Assembly: GCA_030268105.1 (NCBI GenBank)
Contig: BSDZ01000010.1
Coordinates: 1,278,001 to 1,342,000, forward strand
Source: Volvox africanus
Lineage: Eukaryota > Chlorophyta > Chlorophyceae > Chlamydomonadales > Volvocaceae
Length of the DNA: 64,000 nt
Direction of reading: 5' to 3'
The notes below the pieces were generated by a model that was given only the letters and a program-made list of their open reading frames with translations, did no database searches and had not been told where the DNA came from. Below are positions 24,501 to 56,193 of this stretch, piece by piece; position 1 is the stretch's first letter, and each line of letters opens with the position of its first letter. A program made the position numbers and the translations under genes.

Positions 24501-27500
24501 GTAGGTACTGCTGACCTATGTAGGTATGCCTTGTCCGGGAAGACCTACTACAGATGCTGCTATTTAGGGACGGAAAGGCCCCTTCCCTAACCGAGCCTGC
24601 TCGGCCCACGTGGGCGGCATGTTCCTGGGACTCAGACGGGGGGGTTCATATGGGGAAGGGAAGGGGCAAGGGGATGGTAAGGATCCATCGAAAATCGGTT
24701 GGTGTTGGCCGGATCCAAATCGGATCTTGCATTGAAAACCCTGCACGGAGCACTGCGTTGGTCAATATATGTTATGATCATCATATGGCTGGCATCACAT
24801 GCTCTGAGCTCTGGGGAACCATCGCCCCACTTGCGCGGTGCTGTTCCTTTTGCTGCTGCGATAGCGGCCCTGATGCCCTCCATGGCGCTAAGTGCCTTTC
24901 ATTCCTCATGCTTTGGAAGTCGGCTTTCATCTATCGCCTGCGGTGTGGGTTACTTGGTATGTGTGCCGCTTATTTCTTAGGAACTGTACAACATGAAGAA
25001 ATACAGTCCACAGCTGGTGGTGTTGGACCTGCGCGATAACCCCATTTGCAACGACAAGGCCTATCGCTCCACGACGCTACGTAAACTGAAGAGGCTGGAG
25101 AGGTGAGCACCCTACACATGCATGCATTCGCGAGCAACTTAAGAAAGGAAACCATGGAAGGGGGGGTGCCGTAGAAAGGACCAAACAGCCGGCCCACCGC
25201 CACACACATCCGGGGGGTCCCTAAGGAAGGAGTATGCGAGCGAAGGGCTGGGATTTGGTGAAAGGGAAATGCGTTTCCTGATACGGATTTAAGTAGAGGA
25301 TGTCGCACCGGGGGAAGACCAGACCAGATCAGGACAGTGATGTCGGGTCTCCCCCGACCTGGATCTTCAAACCCCCATGGCCTCGGTCATCCCAAGAAGG
25401 GAAAGTTCGTAATTGGACGTAGAGCAATGAGATCGCGTGTGTATATGTGTGTATATGTGTGTATATGTGTGCATATGTGTGTATATGTATGTGCTCGCTT
25501 ATGTTGTAGGTTTTTGAGAGAACGGGGGCCATGGTGGTGTTCGTGAAAAGTCTTGTATTTGTGTGTCTGGATTCCGTATCTCGCGCGCTTGGCAGGTTCG
25601 ACGGGCGGCCTGTAAGCGCAGAAGAGAAGGAGCGCTTCGGAGAGCACGCGGGAGCCGTGACATTGGCCATGGTGCTGGAGCACGGCGCGGTGGCGTCCCG
25701 GGGCAACGGCAGCCTGGCTGGTGAGTGTACCCAGGGGTAGTACCGGGGGGCTGAGGCGTGCTATTTTTTACATGGTTATTCCTAGGTGTGTTGTATGTGG
25801 ATAAATATGCATAAATCTTCATCTTGCCATATAACCCCAAACATCAGGCCTTTTTGTCGATGCGGATTTGGGGGCCATCGACACCGGGGGAGGGGGTATT
25901 TCCACGCTCCATATGAGGGTAAAAATATCCTGGTGGAAATGTACCGTTGGAGTAAAGCAGGGAAGGATGAAGATATATGGAGTTATGGGTGGCGTTCAGG
26001 CTGCCGGCGCCAAGGGGACGATGTCCTTGGTTCTGAATCCGAATCCATGGAATCTGATGGAATCCGATGGAATGCATGGGAACCAAGCGCGCTGTCGCAG
26101 ATCGTGACAGCCATTTTTTGGACACAAACATGAAGCCTCCCTCCTTTCCCTTCCCTTCCCCTCCCTTAATTCTCATCCCATTCTTCTCTCTAGGCAAACA
26201 ATAAGCAATTTGTTGGAATAAAGTTAGAGGAGAAGATAATTTCTGTTTCATTGGCAGAGCTAGCCCCCGTGCGTTGGCTCCCATCCTGTCCTTCTTCCGC
26301 AGACGCTGCCCGGCCGAACGACCCCGGGTCCATTACCGACCTCACTTTGGAACGTATGCACATTCGGCGGCTGCAACAACTGGCCCAACTGACCTCCCTG
26401 AGACGCGCCAGGTACGACACCACCCCACACACAATAACTTCTGTCAAGACCCACACGGCACAACAGAGGACGCCCGCGTGCTTTTCCAGGGTTGTCCTGC
26501 CAGTCGTGACCAGTACCACCAGCAGCCAGTTTCTTTCCATTCAGCTCTGGAAGGCACACTCCCGTCTGGCGCCGTTCCAGGCCATTCCTTACATCCCATC
26601 CATATCGTCATCCCCAGGCCCCAGCCCGTCGCCCGTGCACTCCACCCATCCGTTCACGCGTTCGCAGTTTGGCTGACAACGAGATTAGCAGCCTGGAGGG
26701 CATTGAGGGTTGTCGGGGTCTTGAGGAGCTGAGCCTCGAGGCGAACCGAGTGAGCAGCTTGGTGGGGCTGGGAGGACTCACCCGAATCCGCAAGCTGCAG
26801 CTGGGGCAGAACAGGTAGGAGGTCGGGGCTCCCGGAGGCAAGCAAAGATGAGTGGATGATGAAATGGTGTGGTGGTGGTGGTGGTGGTGTGTGTGTGTGT
26901 GTGTGTATGAACACGTGCGGCTCCCCTTGCCATAGCTCCTTGCCGTTGCTCCTGTTGCTATTCTATTTCCTTGGAGCCAACCGTCCACCTCGGCCTCTTA
27001 ATATAAGAATAACAATAACAATAATAGTAATAATAATAGTAATCGTAATAATTATCATTACTATTATTATTATTATTATTGCCACTCATATCAAGATGTC
27101 TATTCACTCACCCAGACACCATTCAAACCCATTAATTCTTATTCCTCTCAAACGGCCCCTGCAGGTTAGCCTCTCTGGACGCCCTGACGGGCCTCGCGGG
27201 CCTTATCCAGCTGAGCGTGGAGGATAATGAGCTGGCTACCCTAGCGGGGGCAGAGCGATTAACAAATTTGCTGGAGCTGTATGCCGGTGAGGGGTTGATG
27301 CAGGTCCTGGGAGTTTCCGACCGCATATGAGTATGTGTGCTTAAGCAAGTGGGGATGCTAACGTTATGTATATGTGTCTGTATTGGTGCAATTATGGTGC
27401 GTTGACGCCCTTTTTGGGCCGTTCCGCTATTCCGCTTCAACATACCGCACTGGGCCATTGGTCTTATGATGGTCCCATTCTTCAGTCTCGTCCTCTGTTA

Positions 27501-30500
27501 CGCGCAGGTAACAACCGCATCTCGGAGCTGCGGGAGGTTCAGCGATTGAGAGATATGCCAAAACTCATCATCCTGGACCTGGCGGGGAACCCGCTGGCGG
27601 GAAGCCTGGCATCCGCCGCCGCGGCAGCGGCGGCGGCGGCCGCCGCCAACGTCACGGCGGCAGCGGCCGGCGGTGGAGCCGGCGGGGCAGCAGTTACGGC
27701 GCTTGGCGGAGGCGGAGGATCTACCGCCGGATCCTTTGGGGCACAGGCTGGCGCCGGTGCATCGGTGGCGGCGGCTGCCGCCGCCGCGGCCGTGTCCGAT
27801 GACTATCGACTGTACGTGATCTTCCACGTACGGAAGCTCAAGGTGTGTGTATGTGCTGTGCACAAAAAGGGAGAAGATACGTGGAGTGGGGCTCACGTCC
27901 CCGGTCCCTTCCTCCCCTTTCCGTTACTTCGGCTCATCGTGACGCATCCTGTATACTTGTCACGTTTGACCCCTCGTCTCTTCCCCCCCTCCTTCCTCCC
28001 CCCAATATGCGGCCGACCTGGTGGTGCCGGTGGGAAATGCCACGTCGCAGGTCTTAGACGGTGTAGCAGTGACCGCCATCGAGCAGGCGGCCGCAAAGAA
28101 CAAATACGCGGGGCGGTTGACGGCGGATTTCCTGGAAGAGCGACTGGGGCACCGGCTGTTTGACCGCATCCGCGACTTGGACTGCAGCGGATTGCGCATT
28201 CGGGATGTGGGCGTTGTGTTCTTGATGGAGGACCTGGAGGGACTTCAGGTGCATCTGTCTACGTGTGTTTGCGTGTGTCTGCGTGTGTCTGCGTGTGTCT
28301 GCGTGTGTCTGCGTGTGTTTGCACGTGTCTGCGTGTGTTTGCACGTGTCTGCATGCAAAGTTACCAATTTGCAGAATTTGCACAGACGTAAACCAAGATG
28401 TTTGGGAATATGAATTTGAAAATATGAAAGCACTTCGTCTGTCCTCCTCGAGCACCAACTCGTTGACATTCCCGTCCTGGTGCGGATGCAGGAGCTCAAC
28501 CTCGACAACAACTTGCTCTCCGACGTCTCAGGTAGATAACGCGGACGCACTAGCCGCCATGATGAGCGGGGAATTCATGTTTTAATTGTCAAGCTTTATT
28601 TATCCAGGTGGCTTAGCAATGCAAGCAGCAAAGGCGCTGTAACTTGCGCCCACAGCCTCAACCACCTGACCTCAGTGCGACTTGCCGGGACCATCTTCCC
28701 TAGCAAAGTCGCCCCATGCATATTCGGTGAATGCACAGTCGCCTTGCCACATGGAAGTCTGCAGGTGCAAACCCCACACGTACACTCCACCCTGGCCCCC
28801 GCTCCGGCCCCGGCGTGACCCCCTCCCATCTCCACCGCGTGACAAGAGTCGAAGAATCGTTGCATCTACGTTTTCAGTGTTCATGTTCAGTAATTTTTTC
28901 CGTCCCCTTCTCTCCATCCCTGGTCCCTTCGGCCCTCCCTCTGGTCCCTTCGGCCCCTCCTGGCGCCCATAAAACCACCTTCAGCTCTTGCGCTGCTGCG
29001 GCATCTGGTGGTATTGCGGCTGAACAATAACCGACTGGGTGAGGAGTGTAGCTTCATGCCCGCTCGCATGCTGGAGCGCAACATGGACCTGGTTCGGGCC
29101 CTGGCAGCCAGGCAGCAGGCGGTGGGGCAGCCGCTGGGGGGCTATCTGCAACTGGATGCGTTTCCCAGCTTACAGGTAGGGTCATGCACTTATTCTTATT
29201 CAGGATTCTTATAGGGCTTCAGGTTTTGGGTGTATCTGTGTTCAGTCGGTATTGTGACCTCACGCTTGCTTCACTTTCCGTATAACAACCCCGGCACCCC
29301 AAAATGCAATCCGTTTCCTGCACACACACACACAGAGCCCACTGTGTATACCGGCCATCATTGTCCTGATGCTTTTCCTTCGTCCCTTCCCTGATGTTGC
29401 CTTGTCGCATCTGTACTCTTCCCTTAAGGGGGCCTGTCGAGGGGCCTATCGAACACATTAATACACACTAATTGGGGTGGCCGGCTACGATCATGCCTTG
29501 CCAGTATCTTCGGAGCTGGGGATGCGGGGGAGGGCCAAAGACTGCGGGCTGTCAGGTCCTCTGCCCAGTTCCTGCAGCCGTGTGTGGTTCCTACCAAGCC
29601 TGCCGCTCAGCGTGATGCCTCGCCTACCCACTCACCCCCCGAATTATCGTTCCCAACGTCTCCAGGTGCTACAGCTGGGGGGCAACCAGGTGTCGTCTAT
29701 CTCATCCTTGCAGCTGAACTCGATCACGGGGCTTCGGAGCCTGTTTTTGCAGGCCAATGACATCACGAGGATAGAGGGGCTTGAAGGACTGCTGAACCTG
29801 CAGGTACGTGTGGGAGAAGGGTACATAACTACTTGTTAGGGAAAGGGGAGAGGAGGGTTACGCCGGGGAAAGGACCGGGGCCTGGAGATGGAGAGGAAAG
29901 GGGGGCTGGAGAGGACAGGAGAAAAGGCGCACGATTACCGCTGTCATGAATATAGGAAGAAGGGGGCCCTTTCTCCGTTTCCTGTCCAGCCGAGGCGGGT
30001 GGAGTAAGCATGTGATAGCTATGGGTATTAGCTTGGAGAGGGAGGTAATCGTGCGCATTCCATTACTTAGGCCCGTGTTTGAGCCTGTGCTAGGGAGGGT
30101 ATGCTCTTTACGCCGACTCGGTCTACCCTGCGTGAGTCAGGAGCTTGTTCTGGACCGCAACCGTATCCGCTACATCGACATGGATGCGCTGAATGGGCTG
30201 CCACGGCTGCGGGAGCTGAGGCTGGAGGAGAACGGGCTTCGGAGCTTGCACGGCTTCCACCCCGTTGCACGAACTCTTCAGGTTAGGCTGGAGGAAGGGA
30301 GGGACCTGGGATTTGGGAGAGGAAGTCCGGGTTGAGAAGCTGTTAAAAGGACTAAGATGCGGATTGGTACCGGCTTGCGTCTGGTGCCTTAAACAGTATA
30401 GAGCGATTCTCCTGACCCTCCCGTGTGCCATGCTCATGTTGGCCTCGGTACAGGGGCCCTTCATTCCACCCCGCACAAACCATCCCGTTTCCACCAAACT

Positions 30501-32621
30501 GATGCGCCGTTCTTCCAACCCTTTCCCCGCACATACACGCGTCTACACGCCGTCTACACACGCCTCCACGCCTTGCCAGGCGCTTCACGTGGGGTCGAAC
30601 CGCATTAGCGAGCCCGCAGATTTGGAGCGCCTCACCACCCTCACCGGGCTGCTGGAGCTCACATTGGCTGGCAACCCCATCAGCCGCAAGAATGCCTACC
30701 GCGCTATGGTCCTGGCCAAATGCCCTCGGCTCCAGGTGCTGGACCAGCAGGTAATGCAGCGACTAATTAGGGTCTGGCTGTTTAAGATAGCACCTTATCA
30801 GGACGACAATGCTAAATTGCTAGGCTTATCTTCAATATGTGGCTGTGGCTGTGGATGCATTCGTGGTCGGATGTCTTTTACAATAGCAATCAGATTATTC
30901 AGGGTCAACAGGCAGACAATATACGGCATGTTGTGATATGACAAACATATACATGGATATATTTATTCGGGTTTTTTAAGTCTGTTTTTCCTGCAGGAGT
31001 TGGGGTTGCGGGGTGCAGGCGATGGACAAATGTGGAGGAAACAGTTCTGGGTCATGGGGAGATCATTGTCGGTGTGCTGCTGGGTGAAATATAGCCGCGG
31101 AGATGGGCGCAATCTTCTGTGGCAGTCGGGTCAGCACGAGCGCTCATGTGTGCTTTATAACGTATCGAAAAAAACTACTCTGCTTGTTTTGACCTCCACG
31201 TACCGTTTTCCTCGTCTCGGATTTATAATTGCCTTCCCCTTTCTTTTCGTTCGCTTGATATTTTTATGTGCCTTCATGACTCAGTCGGGGGATCTAGCAG
31301 GTGACAGCGACCGATAAATTCCCCATAACCCATCACTGGCAAAATGCTAATCAAAGTACACATGTGTGTGTGTGTTGCTGCGACTGGGTGTTGAGCAGAT
31401 GGTGACAGGGGAGGAGCGGGACTATGCAGAACAGCTGTTAGGGCCACAGGCCCAGGTCAGCATGGCAATGGCAATGGTGCCTCCTAGTGGAGTGCCCACC
31501 TTCATACCACTCATGCCGGGAGTGGTCAACCCCAATTCCACAACGGAAGCGATGCTGGCCGCTATGGCGGCGGGCGGCGGGGTCGGCAGCGGCGGGCCGG
31601 TTTCCAACTCGGGGCTTGCAGGAGGGCAAGGCAAACAGCCGATCAAGATGACCAACATTGACTTTTCAGGTACGCAAGTCCCCAGGGTTGTCTTTGTGTC
31701 TTTTAAGGGTGGGTCGCCACAGCCATACACGAATACGCTATTGAATAATACTTTGAAAATATATGGAGCAATTATGTTAAGAAAATTGAGTGATCGATTC
31801 AAGGCTATTTTTTTATGGGTCAGATACGCATGGAGGTGCAACTGCTGGTGGTCCCCGTGCTGGTCCCGGGTTGGGCTGTGTTTTAGTCCCGGGCTTGATG
31901 ATCACCACTCCCCACGCAATTCCTGCGATAGATCATGATGCCACTGCCCTCTCTCAGACTATCCGGGGTCTCCCCGTCCTCCACCACATACACGTAATGT
32001 AGGGATGACCAACTCCCCACCGCCCAGCTTTCAGCCGGGCCCGCAGCCGGGAACGGCTGGTTCGGTGCCTTCCATCCAGTCGAATACGCTGGTGCTGACA
32101 GGGGCGGCTTCATTTGGGTTGGAAGGAGTGGGCATCGGTGCGGGTGTAGGCGGAGTGGGAGGGCAGGTGGTACCCAGCAGCGGATGGCCAGGAATGCCCA
32201 CCGGGGTCCAGGTGAGGTTGGCATCGCACACATCTATGATGGTGATGGTCATGGTCATGGTTCGCAGATGAGATCGCCGGAGGCAGATAGGGTGGCAGGC
32301 ACTTATCGGCTGCGTTATCCAAAAGCTTCGCAATCTTACGCAAAAGAACGCAACAACAGTATGCAAAGGTTATGAGTACCCCGCTGTTTGCTTCACAATC
32401 GGCTAAGGGATTGAACTCCGCTTCGCTTCCGCACGCAGGTCAGCAGCCGGGGCGTAGCCGGGCGTGGTGCGTCTGTGGTTATGGGGAGCAACGCTGCTGC
32501 CAGCGCATCAGCGCTTGCACTGGCAGGCCGCGGCACGGGCGCTTCACCCATTTCCGGCTCCTCGCCTCTACGCAAGGGTGCCGGGCAAACCCCCAGTCGG
32601 AGTCCTGGCGGATATAAATAG
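15133..32621 (+). CDS. LRRC9: leucine-rich repeat-containing protein 9 (LRRC9)
   Basis: Very large LRR scaffold of ciliated eukaryotes; biochemical role little known. Exons: 15133-15151, 15220-15323, 15415-15468, 15751-15927, 17089-17262, 17873-17997, 18546-18699, 19225-19630, 20287-20368, 20767-20953, 21404-21670, 21877-22046, 22488-22796, 23258-23425, 23899-24097, 24301-24375, 24981-25102, 25596-25720, 26303-26411, 26668-26814, 27165-27286, 27508-27842, 28051-28248, 28492-28531, 28985-29175, 29666-29803, 30141-30281, 30580-30750, 31399-31669, 32003-32211, 32439-32621. Every phase agrees; 1,723 residues (vertebrate family members about 1,450). Diagnostic stretches: LEMFLHHYPR, LCNYQTFVLFVMPHL, MYYNMRVKTLRR, LVLPEYIVEFTYDV, YRLYVIFHVRKLK. 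LRRs at about 60-215, then coiled-coil-like 220-400, a non-LRR linker to about 800, LRRs about 800-1500, and a Gly/Ser/Pro-rich tail. Algal additions include Ala/Gly runs in the exons at 22488, 27508 and 31399. Confidence 0.94.
16377..16569. repeat. G-rich minisatellite, LRRC9 intron 4
   Basis: About thirteen imperfect copies of a 13-14 base unit (GTAAAGGGGGTGGT, with AGGAGGG variants). They lie in the long intron 15928-17088. G runs make quadruplex formation conceivable. Confidence 0.9.
18407..18514. repeat. compound (ACT)n(CA)n(CT)n tract
   Basis: Triplet, CA and long CT runs in LRRC9 intron 6, ending about 30 bases before the acceptor at 18545. The CT part may serve as an extended polypyrimidine tract. 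Confidence 0.9.
20596..20619. repeat. (CCTG)n microsatellite
   Basis: About six CCTG units in LRRC9 intron 9. Confidence 0.85.
22951..23013. repeat. CCTGCCCTAA-type short tandem repeat
   Basis: Five-base CCTGC units grade into four copies of a CCTGCCCTAA decamer in LRRC9 intron 13. The decamer resembles, but is not, an algal telomere repeat. Confidence 0.85.
24376..24484. repeat. 25-base minisatellite starting at a splice donor
   Basis: Four near-perfect copies of a 25-base unit (GAGCGGGCGGATGGGGGATG plus GGGGA) at the start of LRRC9 intron 16. The first unit includes the donor GTGAGC, so copies carry GAGAGC donor-like remnants. Confidence 0.9.
25437..25492. repeat. TGTGTATATG decamer array
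   Basis: Five copies of a 10-base unit alternating TG and TA in LRRC9 intron 17. Confidence 0.85.
26867..26908. repeat. (GGT)n(GT)n microsatellite
   Basis: Compound run near the start of LRRC9 intron 20 (intron 26815-27164). Confidence 0.9.
27003..27080. repeat. AT-rich inverted repeat in LRRC9 intron 20
   Basis: A TAA-rich left arm (27029-27043) is the exact reverse complement of a TTA-rich right arm (27057-27071), with a 13-base loop between. The pairing extends one more base pair outward. The hairpin lies 85 bases before the acceptor at 27164. Confidence 0.85.
28258..28352. repeat. TGTGTCTGCG decamer array
   Basis: About nine copies of a 10-base unit (TGTCTGCGTG with TTTGCACG variants) at the start of LRRC9 intron 23. 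It yields spurious Cys/Val-rich frames on plus and Thr/His-rich frames on minus. Confidence 0.9.
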
Positions 32622-33389
32622 CTGTGAAAGGCGGCCATCGGGAATAAGCGCTTCAGGCCCTGCTGAGCTTCACTGTCCCCCAACCCATGCGCGATACAGG
32701 GGCGGTGTATCTTCATCTGCGTGTGGGCCTGCACTTCCTGAACTTGGTGCAGGGCTTGCCCGCATTTATCTAAAAGAGGAATGGAGATTGCGTATTGCCA
32801 CAGTGTAGATGGTAGATGCAGGTTGGGCATGCACGCGCATCGAATTGTAGGGCTGTTCTGGAGGAAGCTGGTGACCAGGGTGTCCTGCAGATGATTTCGT
32901 ACTTAGACGCAAACCTTTCACGGCCCACGAATGTTATCGCGCGCTGCAACGCGGATACGCGAATAAAGGGGTTTATATATGCCTTTGAACGAATGCATCG
33001 GTAGTTCCCAAACGGCTGCTGTCTGTGTAGGCCATGCGACCAAATGAGTATCCTGGCTTTCTAAAGTACTCGAGTTCACAAGTGAATTGGGTAAATTATA
33101 CCCTTCCTTTAATAGCAGAAGCTTATACCAGTATTCAGCTGCACTCAGGTCCTCTTGCGTTTGCAAGCTTCTACTCATATTACATAGGACGTTTGAGAAC
33201 AAACAAGCTAGAAGACAAGTCGGAGAAATGCGGTGGCTTTGGTACGGATTTTTGACTAATACCGACAGCTGACCCCGACCATGATTGTAACCCACTGACC
33301 TGTTCTGTTGTATGGAAAACTGGGGACTTGTTACGGTCCGCTTCAATTTACATATGCTGGTTCTTACATATTGACGCCAAGAGGCGAGT
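32622..33389. other. intergenic region between LRRC9 and RTTN
   Basis: 768 bases with no exon-like frame. A TGTAA at 33286-33290 is a candidate LRRC9 poly(A) signal, leaving about 100 bases before the RTTN start codon. The RTTN promoter would then overlap the LRRC9 3' UTR. Confidence 0.55.
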
Positions 33390-53080
<19,691 letters not shown>

Positions 53081-53107
53081 GGATTAAAGCGGGTCGGTTT
53101 TTCTTCA

Positions 53108-53112
53108 TGTAA
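53108..53112 (+). promoter_or_regulatory. TGTAA poly(A) signal for RTTN, candidate
   Basis: TGTAA 28 bases after the proposed RTTN stop codon. It supports the plus-strand gene end, although it lies inside a minus-strand reading frame. Confidence 0.45.
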
Positions 53113-53351
53113 TCCTGCATGCATCCTGCGCAAGTCCAGTGCTGGGATGCCATTCTCGCCGAAGGGATGCCATTCTCGCCGAGCATAGAACTCAGCACCA
53201 CTTCTGTCGGCTTTAACCTCACAATATTAATGTTGTCATTTATAAGAGCGCCTATTGAATCCTGTAATTTAACGCGAATTTTGTCGTAACTTGGTGTCCA
53301 ACTTTGCATCGCCCTGACATGCACGAACAGTGTAAATCCGTCTGTTCTTAC

Positions 53352-53860
53352 GAGCTTCCAACTGCCGCTGAGTTGGCAAGTTCGTGCATCAGGATTAATA
53401 CTTAAACACGCCAACGAGTAACCTCGAAGTAATTAATTAATTAAAACGAGTAAAGGATCTTGAAGTCGGCTTGAACGCCGGGGTAAGTTCCCAAGGTCCA
53501 GCGAATAAATAAAATATATTTTCTTCCATTGCAACAATACAGTGCATTAAGTCGTATACTGATCTGCAGGAATCTTACCCCGACCTAGGAGGCTGCAACC
53601 CTCGCCCGGTAAGTCTAATTGTGCGCCGTCTAAGGAGGTCTCGGGACAGGCCTAATCTGCCTGTGACCCATAAAAACATGGATAAACACAATCGTTGGTG
53701 CGTTCGATGCGATACTATCACTCGGATTCCACTGTTCAGGACCTGAAACGCGCTCCTTGCTGGATAGCCGAAGGACACGAGCATCGTCGGAACTGAAGCA
53801 TATAAATTGCCCTTTCGGGATCCTTTGACAAGGTTCAGCTTGGCCCTTACCATATGAGAT
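53352..53860 (-). CDS. coding-like minus-strand segment, copy A (unknown family)
   Basis: Minus-strand frames here match copy B (56194-56800) at the protein level although the DNA is diverged. One segment reads PDARTCQLSGSWKL before a good minus-strand donor (GTAAGA); copy B reads PDGRACQLSGSYEY before GTAGGA, with one synonymous and three replacement codons in the shared core. A second segment reads LYASVPTM, against YFATIPTM in copy B, and a third RLTGRGLQP against KLTERSLQP. No family is recognised and a full exon chain could not be phased. On the plus strand two GTAAGT-type donors are also shared between copies, so coding direction is not proven. This may be part of a small duplicated gene or its remnant. 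Confidence 0.35.
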
Positions 53861-54151
53861 ACCTTCAGGGATAGCCCGCCTTTAGTTGAAACAGGAGTTT
53901 CTTCGTAGTTTCCGGCCTACCCATTGAGGCAGGATATGTATTGCTATAGCTTATTTTGTTCCAATGCCAGGGAATTTAAACGCATTCATCGCACTACTGA
54001 GCGGTCATTTAGCCAAGCCGGCCTTTCCTCGATTCTGTGTGCACTGCGCGAGCCTTTGGTCTGCCCCTGTCCATGTCATGCACCTGTCATATAATGTCAA
54101 CAGAAATGCTTCATAATACTTGCAGGCCGTTTCTCATCTACCAAAGAAAAA

Positions 54152-54615
54152 ATGTTTCCTATGTACCCTGGGATGCCCGGTGAGTCATTGGTATGATACA
54201 TTTTGCGTAAACATTATTGTGCGGTATCGTACAAGTGTCGTCGATATCCAAAAAAGTGTCATTACCGCTCGCGTAGGAATGCCCGGAATGCCGATGGGTC
54301 CGCCACGCGGTCGCGGCGGAAAGGGCCATGGCCCCAAGAAGCCAGGTGCGTAGTCACTCAGGTACCATCATGAGCTTGCTGGTTACCGCTAGCGATCAGT
54401 TACCTGTCACGCACTGTGCACGCGCAATCTTTCCCAGTCTTCCTCCATGCTGACGCTGGCCCGGATCTTTTTATCTGCTCGCAGATTTCGACGACTTCCA
54501 GGATGCCATGGACTCGCAGGGTGGTCAGCAGGGAGGCTTTGACCCCACGGGCGGCATGGGCGGCATGGGCGGCTTCGATGGTGGCATGGGCGGCATGGGC
54601 ATGGGCGGCTTCTAG
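54152..54615 (+). CDS. small Met/Gly-rich protein, copy 1 (unknown function)
   Basis: Three exons: 54152-54179, 54277-54345, 54485-54615, all in phase; 75 residues. The protein starts MFPMYPGMPG, has a basic GPPRGRGGKGHGPKKP stretch, an acidic/aromatic DFDDFQDAMDSQ core, then GGM/GGF repeats to the end. No signal peptide or membrane segment. An acceptor-like CAG ends at 54125 and the frame is open from there to the ATG (RFSSTKEK), so an upstream coding exon is possible and the ATG is provisional. Composition resembles Gly/Met-rich tails of chaperones, but no domain supports that. Identical to copy 2 at protein level. Confidence 0.6.
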
Positions 54616-55381
54616 GCCGATCCGCAAGGGCAGCCGTACAATGTCGTACTTATGAACACCGCAGTCGCTATACTATGTCTCGTCGAAGACATGTGGTGCC
54701 TTTGTTTCGTTTCGTGGTGCTATACTTGTATTTGTACCAGAGCTGGTACCTGTGACCGGGGCGTCTATTGGCTGGGCCATGAGGGCACGAAAATGCAGTC
54801 CCATGCAAAGCCCTTATGATGGTCGATGTTTTTATTGTACTATGTGACAAGAGCCGGATGTGCCGTTGAATGAAAACGGGCCGGCATGTGTAGGTGAATG
54901 TCTCAGAAGGGACATCCGTTCCCTTGCACATTTGCACGCTCTGCTCCAAAGGACATGGCCGTAGCCCCGTGTTTATTTCTGTCCTTGTGGGCTGCGGTTA
55001 TTTGCTCGTTAGGTATTGGAATTGCGCGACCTGTACGCCTGTCGCTTGTCGTGAGTTTTCCATGTGTACAATCTCTAATGGTCTCAACATTTGCAGCAGT
55101 GTAGAGAACTTCCTTTCTGCCTAAGTTCAACCCGCCCGTCCGCCAAGGCGAGGTGCGCTCCTCCTAAACCCGTGAACACATAAATGGTGTGCGTGACTGC
55201 GTGGGGCACATGTGGCCACATATAACCTGGGCATCATATTCCCTGTATTCCAAGCTTCCCACGCTTCCTTTGCTCTCAATGGTGAAGGCTGCTGCTGCAA
55301 CTTAGGTTTCGCCGCTATGCAGCGACTGTCGTTGTGTGGCTGTGAAATCGAGTGCTAGACGGAGCTTGTAAGGTGGTGGCA

Positions 55382-55386
55382 TGTAA
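55382..55386 (+). promoter_or_regulatory. TGTAA poly(A) signal, copy 1
   Basis: TGTAA about 770 bases after the copy 1 stop codon and at the exact right end of the duplicated block; the same signal ends copy 2. Confidence 0.5.
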
Positions 55387-56193
55387 TAATGGACCAAAAA
55401 TGTGATGGGGTCGTGACATTCTGCTCACATGGCTGGCCCCGACAATCCTCCTTTCCTGTCATGATTGGCGCCAGCTTTGTCCATGTGGGTACACGACGTC
55501 AAAAGGTTGCGTGATCTACCTGCACCGAGACAGCATCACAGCGGCTCTTTATGACTGATGCCTGAAGAAGTGTGTATGGACTGTTTGGGCAAATAGCGAT
55601 TGCGGGTAGTCTGAACAGCACATTGGAGGACATCCATAGGCCTGGTCCTGTCGGCGCTTTTCCTTGCTGTCGCTTCCCTGGGGTAGGACCACCGGTTACT
55701 ACCCATGACACATTTTGCCAAAAATGTCGCATTGCCGCTTGATCCTTCGCCGTTACAGCCATAGACACGTAGCTGAACCAAAAATGAAGAATTGTAGCGA
55801 CTGTTTTTCAAAGTCCTTGAAAATTCAAAATCCTTTAATACATTACTGTCTATGGCCCGTTCGTATCAGCTTCGAAGTCCATTACTACCCATCGGCCCCC
55901 TGAGGACAGCGGTCCCAGCTCCACCTTACCTCTATGAAGATTAACGGGAATTATTTTTATTACAATCTTCGCTAGCATAGTAAGGCCAAACACCACAGGC
56001 CAGCCCGCCAGGTACAAGGGTTTCACGCTGGACGAGCAGGAGGACGACAATTTTAACACGTTTCCCGTGACACATCCCTTCAGCTCGACATATGCGTTGT
56101 GGTATAACATGAAAAATTTACATAAATATGTAATATCTCATCGTAGTAGCTTTAAGCTAAATTTGCACTGCCAGTAACGCCGATTGTTCCTAC
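55387..56193. other. region between duplicate units
   Basis: No confident gene. A minus-strand frame at 55850-56110 (GLTMLAKIVIKIIP, VELGPLSS) can be aligned loosely with the minus-strand frame at 52914-53350 (GALINDNINIVRLKP, VVLSSMLG). This suggests that the older duplication extends through this stretch. Confidence 0.3.

Larger units (their letters stand above)
54035..55386. repeat. duplicated 1,352-bp block, copy 1
   Basis: Matches 56909-58260 base for base at an offset of 2,874, with two differences found by eye (A at 54897 versus G at 57771; T at 55091 versus C at 57965). It contains the whole Met/Gly-rich gene with both introns, its 3' UTR and the TGTAA at its last bases. Flanking sequence is only distantly similar. 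Confidence 0.97.
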
